Source of the DNA: JBDSTZ01 sp039927975
Lineage (GTDB): Bacteria; Pseudomonadota; Gammaproteobacteria; Burkholderiales; Burkholderiaceae_D
Direction of reading: 5' to 3'
Length of the DNA stretch: 5,402 nucleotides
Assembly (NCBI GenBank): GCA_039927975.1
Contig: JBDSTZ010000558.1
Location: 1-5,402, forward strand
Program-made: the position numbers and the translations under genes
The notes under the pieces: generated by a model
Told to the model about the DNA's origin: nothing
What the model saw: the letters and a program-made list of their open reading frames with translations, nothing else
Databases searched by the model: none
Shown: one piece after another, positions 5,176-5,402 of the stretch
Layout of the letters: the number at the start of each line of letters is the position of its first letter
How positions within the stretch are numbered: position 1 is the stretch's first letter

Positions 5176-5182
5176 GGAAGGG
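5176..5182 (+). promoter_or_regulatory. Ribosome-binding site fixing the tonB-like start
   Basis: GGAAGGG sits seven bases before the ATG at 5190, the best-placed Shine-Dalgarno sequence in the window. It favours Met1 over the second in-frame ATG at 5199, which would be 16 bases away. Confidence 0.6.
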
Positions 5183-5189
5183 CTTCATC

Positions 5190-5402
5190 ATGACCACAAT
5201 GACGTTTGAAAGCAGTAGTTTTTCACCACGCCGCGCGGCGGTACGGCGCAGCGCCGCGCCGGTGCGGCATCCCGTCACAACGCCGGAGGCACCGCCGGCC
5301 AGCGCGGCGGTGCGCCCGGCCGGCCTGGTGTTCGGCAAGCGCAACAAGGCTGGCCTGGGCGCCCTGTTCGGCCTGACCCTGGTGCTGCACGGCGCCGTGA
5401 TC
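5190..5402 (+). CDS. TonB-family energy transducer, N-terminal fragment (continues beyond the right edge)
   Basis: The first 71 codons are visible and the frame is open to the window end. TonB couples the inner-membrane proton gradient, through ExbB/ExbD, to outer-membrane receptors. Residues 1-54 are a polar, Arg/Pro/Ala-rich cytoplasmic tail, much longer than the roughly 11-residue tail of E. coli TonB. A membrane anchor starts at about 55: AGLGALFGLTLVLHGAVI. Its LHGAV resembles the IHGAV of E. coli TonB, where Ser16 and His20 in the anchor are needed for coupling. Here His67 fits His20 and Thr63 takes the serine place four residues earlier. The proline-rich spacer and C-terminal receptor-binding domain lie outside the window. 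The neighbouring receptor is the obvious partner, and exbB/exbD would be expected downstream. A related single-pass proline-rich protein cannot be fully excluded from this fragment. Confidence 0.75.
   Translation, partial: MTTMTFESSSFSPRRAAVRRSAAPVRHPVTTPEAPPASAAVRPAGLVFGKRNKAGLGALFGLTLVLHGAVI

Overview
The window is high-GC DNA from a Gram-negative bacterium. It carries a TonB-dependent outer-membrane receptor, a TonB-type inner-membrane energy transducer and two other envelope proteins. GC-rich codon use and arginine/alanine-rich extended signal peptides suggest a betaproteobacterium, possibly Oxalobacteraceae (Massilia/Duganella-like). That placement is an impression from style, not from a search.

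Layout. Bases 1-136 (minus) hold the first 45 codons of an exported protein that runs off the left edge. Bases 341-3172 (minus) hold a complete 943-residue TonB-dependent receptor with a coiled coil ahead of its TonB box. Bases 3173-3714 form a 542-base divergent control region. Bases 3715-4173 (plus) encode a secreted, cysteine-free rhodanese-fold protein. Bases 4174-5010 (plus) encode a cytochrome b561-type membrane protein whose start codon directly follows the rhodanese stop. From 5190 (plus) a TonB-family protein begins and runs off the right edge.

Main observation. Each of the four transcription units has a sigma-54 (RpoN) -24/-12 type promoter at a suitable distance from its start codon: minus 176-192, minus 3221-3235, plus 3628-3644 and plus 5140-5155. 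All have the GG-N10-GC spacing. Upstream of each lies a copy of one dyad, CTGYTG-N6-CARCAG. Three copies are exact (3481-3498, 3513-3530, 5051-5068), one matches 11 of 12 positions (273-290) and one matches 10 of 12 (3347-3364). Their centres sit about 105-165 bases upstream of the predicted transcription starts, where sigma-54 enhancer-binding proteins usually bind. The window therefore looks like one co-regulated module under an activator that is not encoded here.

Working model (inference). The receptor imports an unknown ligand, powered by the neighbouring TonB protein. The cytochrome b561 and the cysteine-free rhodanese-fold protein would form a periplasm-facing redox or binding pair induced with it. 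The left-hand exported protein may process or bind the same ligand. Nothing visible identifies the ligand.
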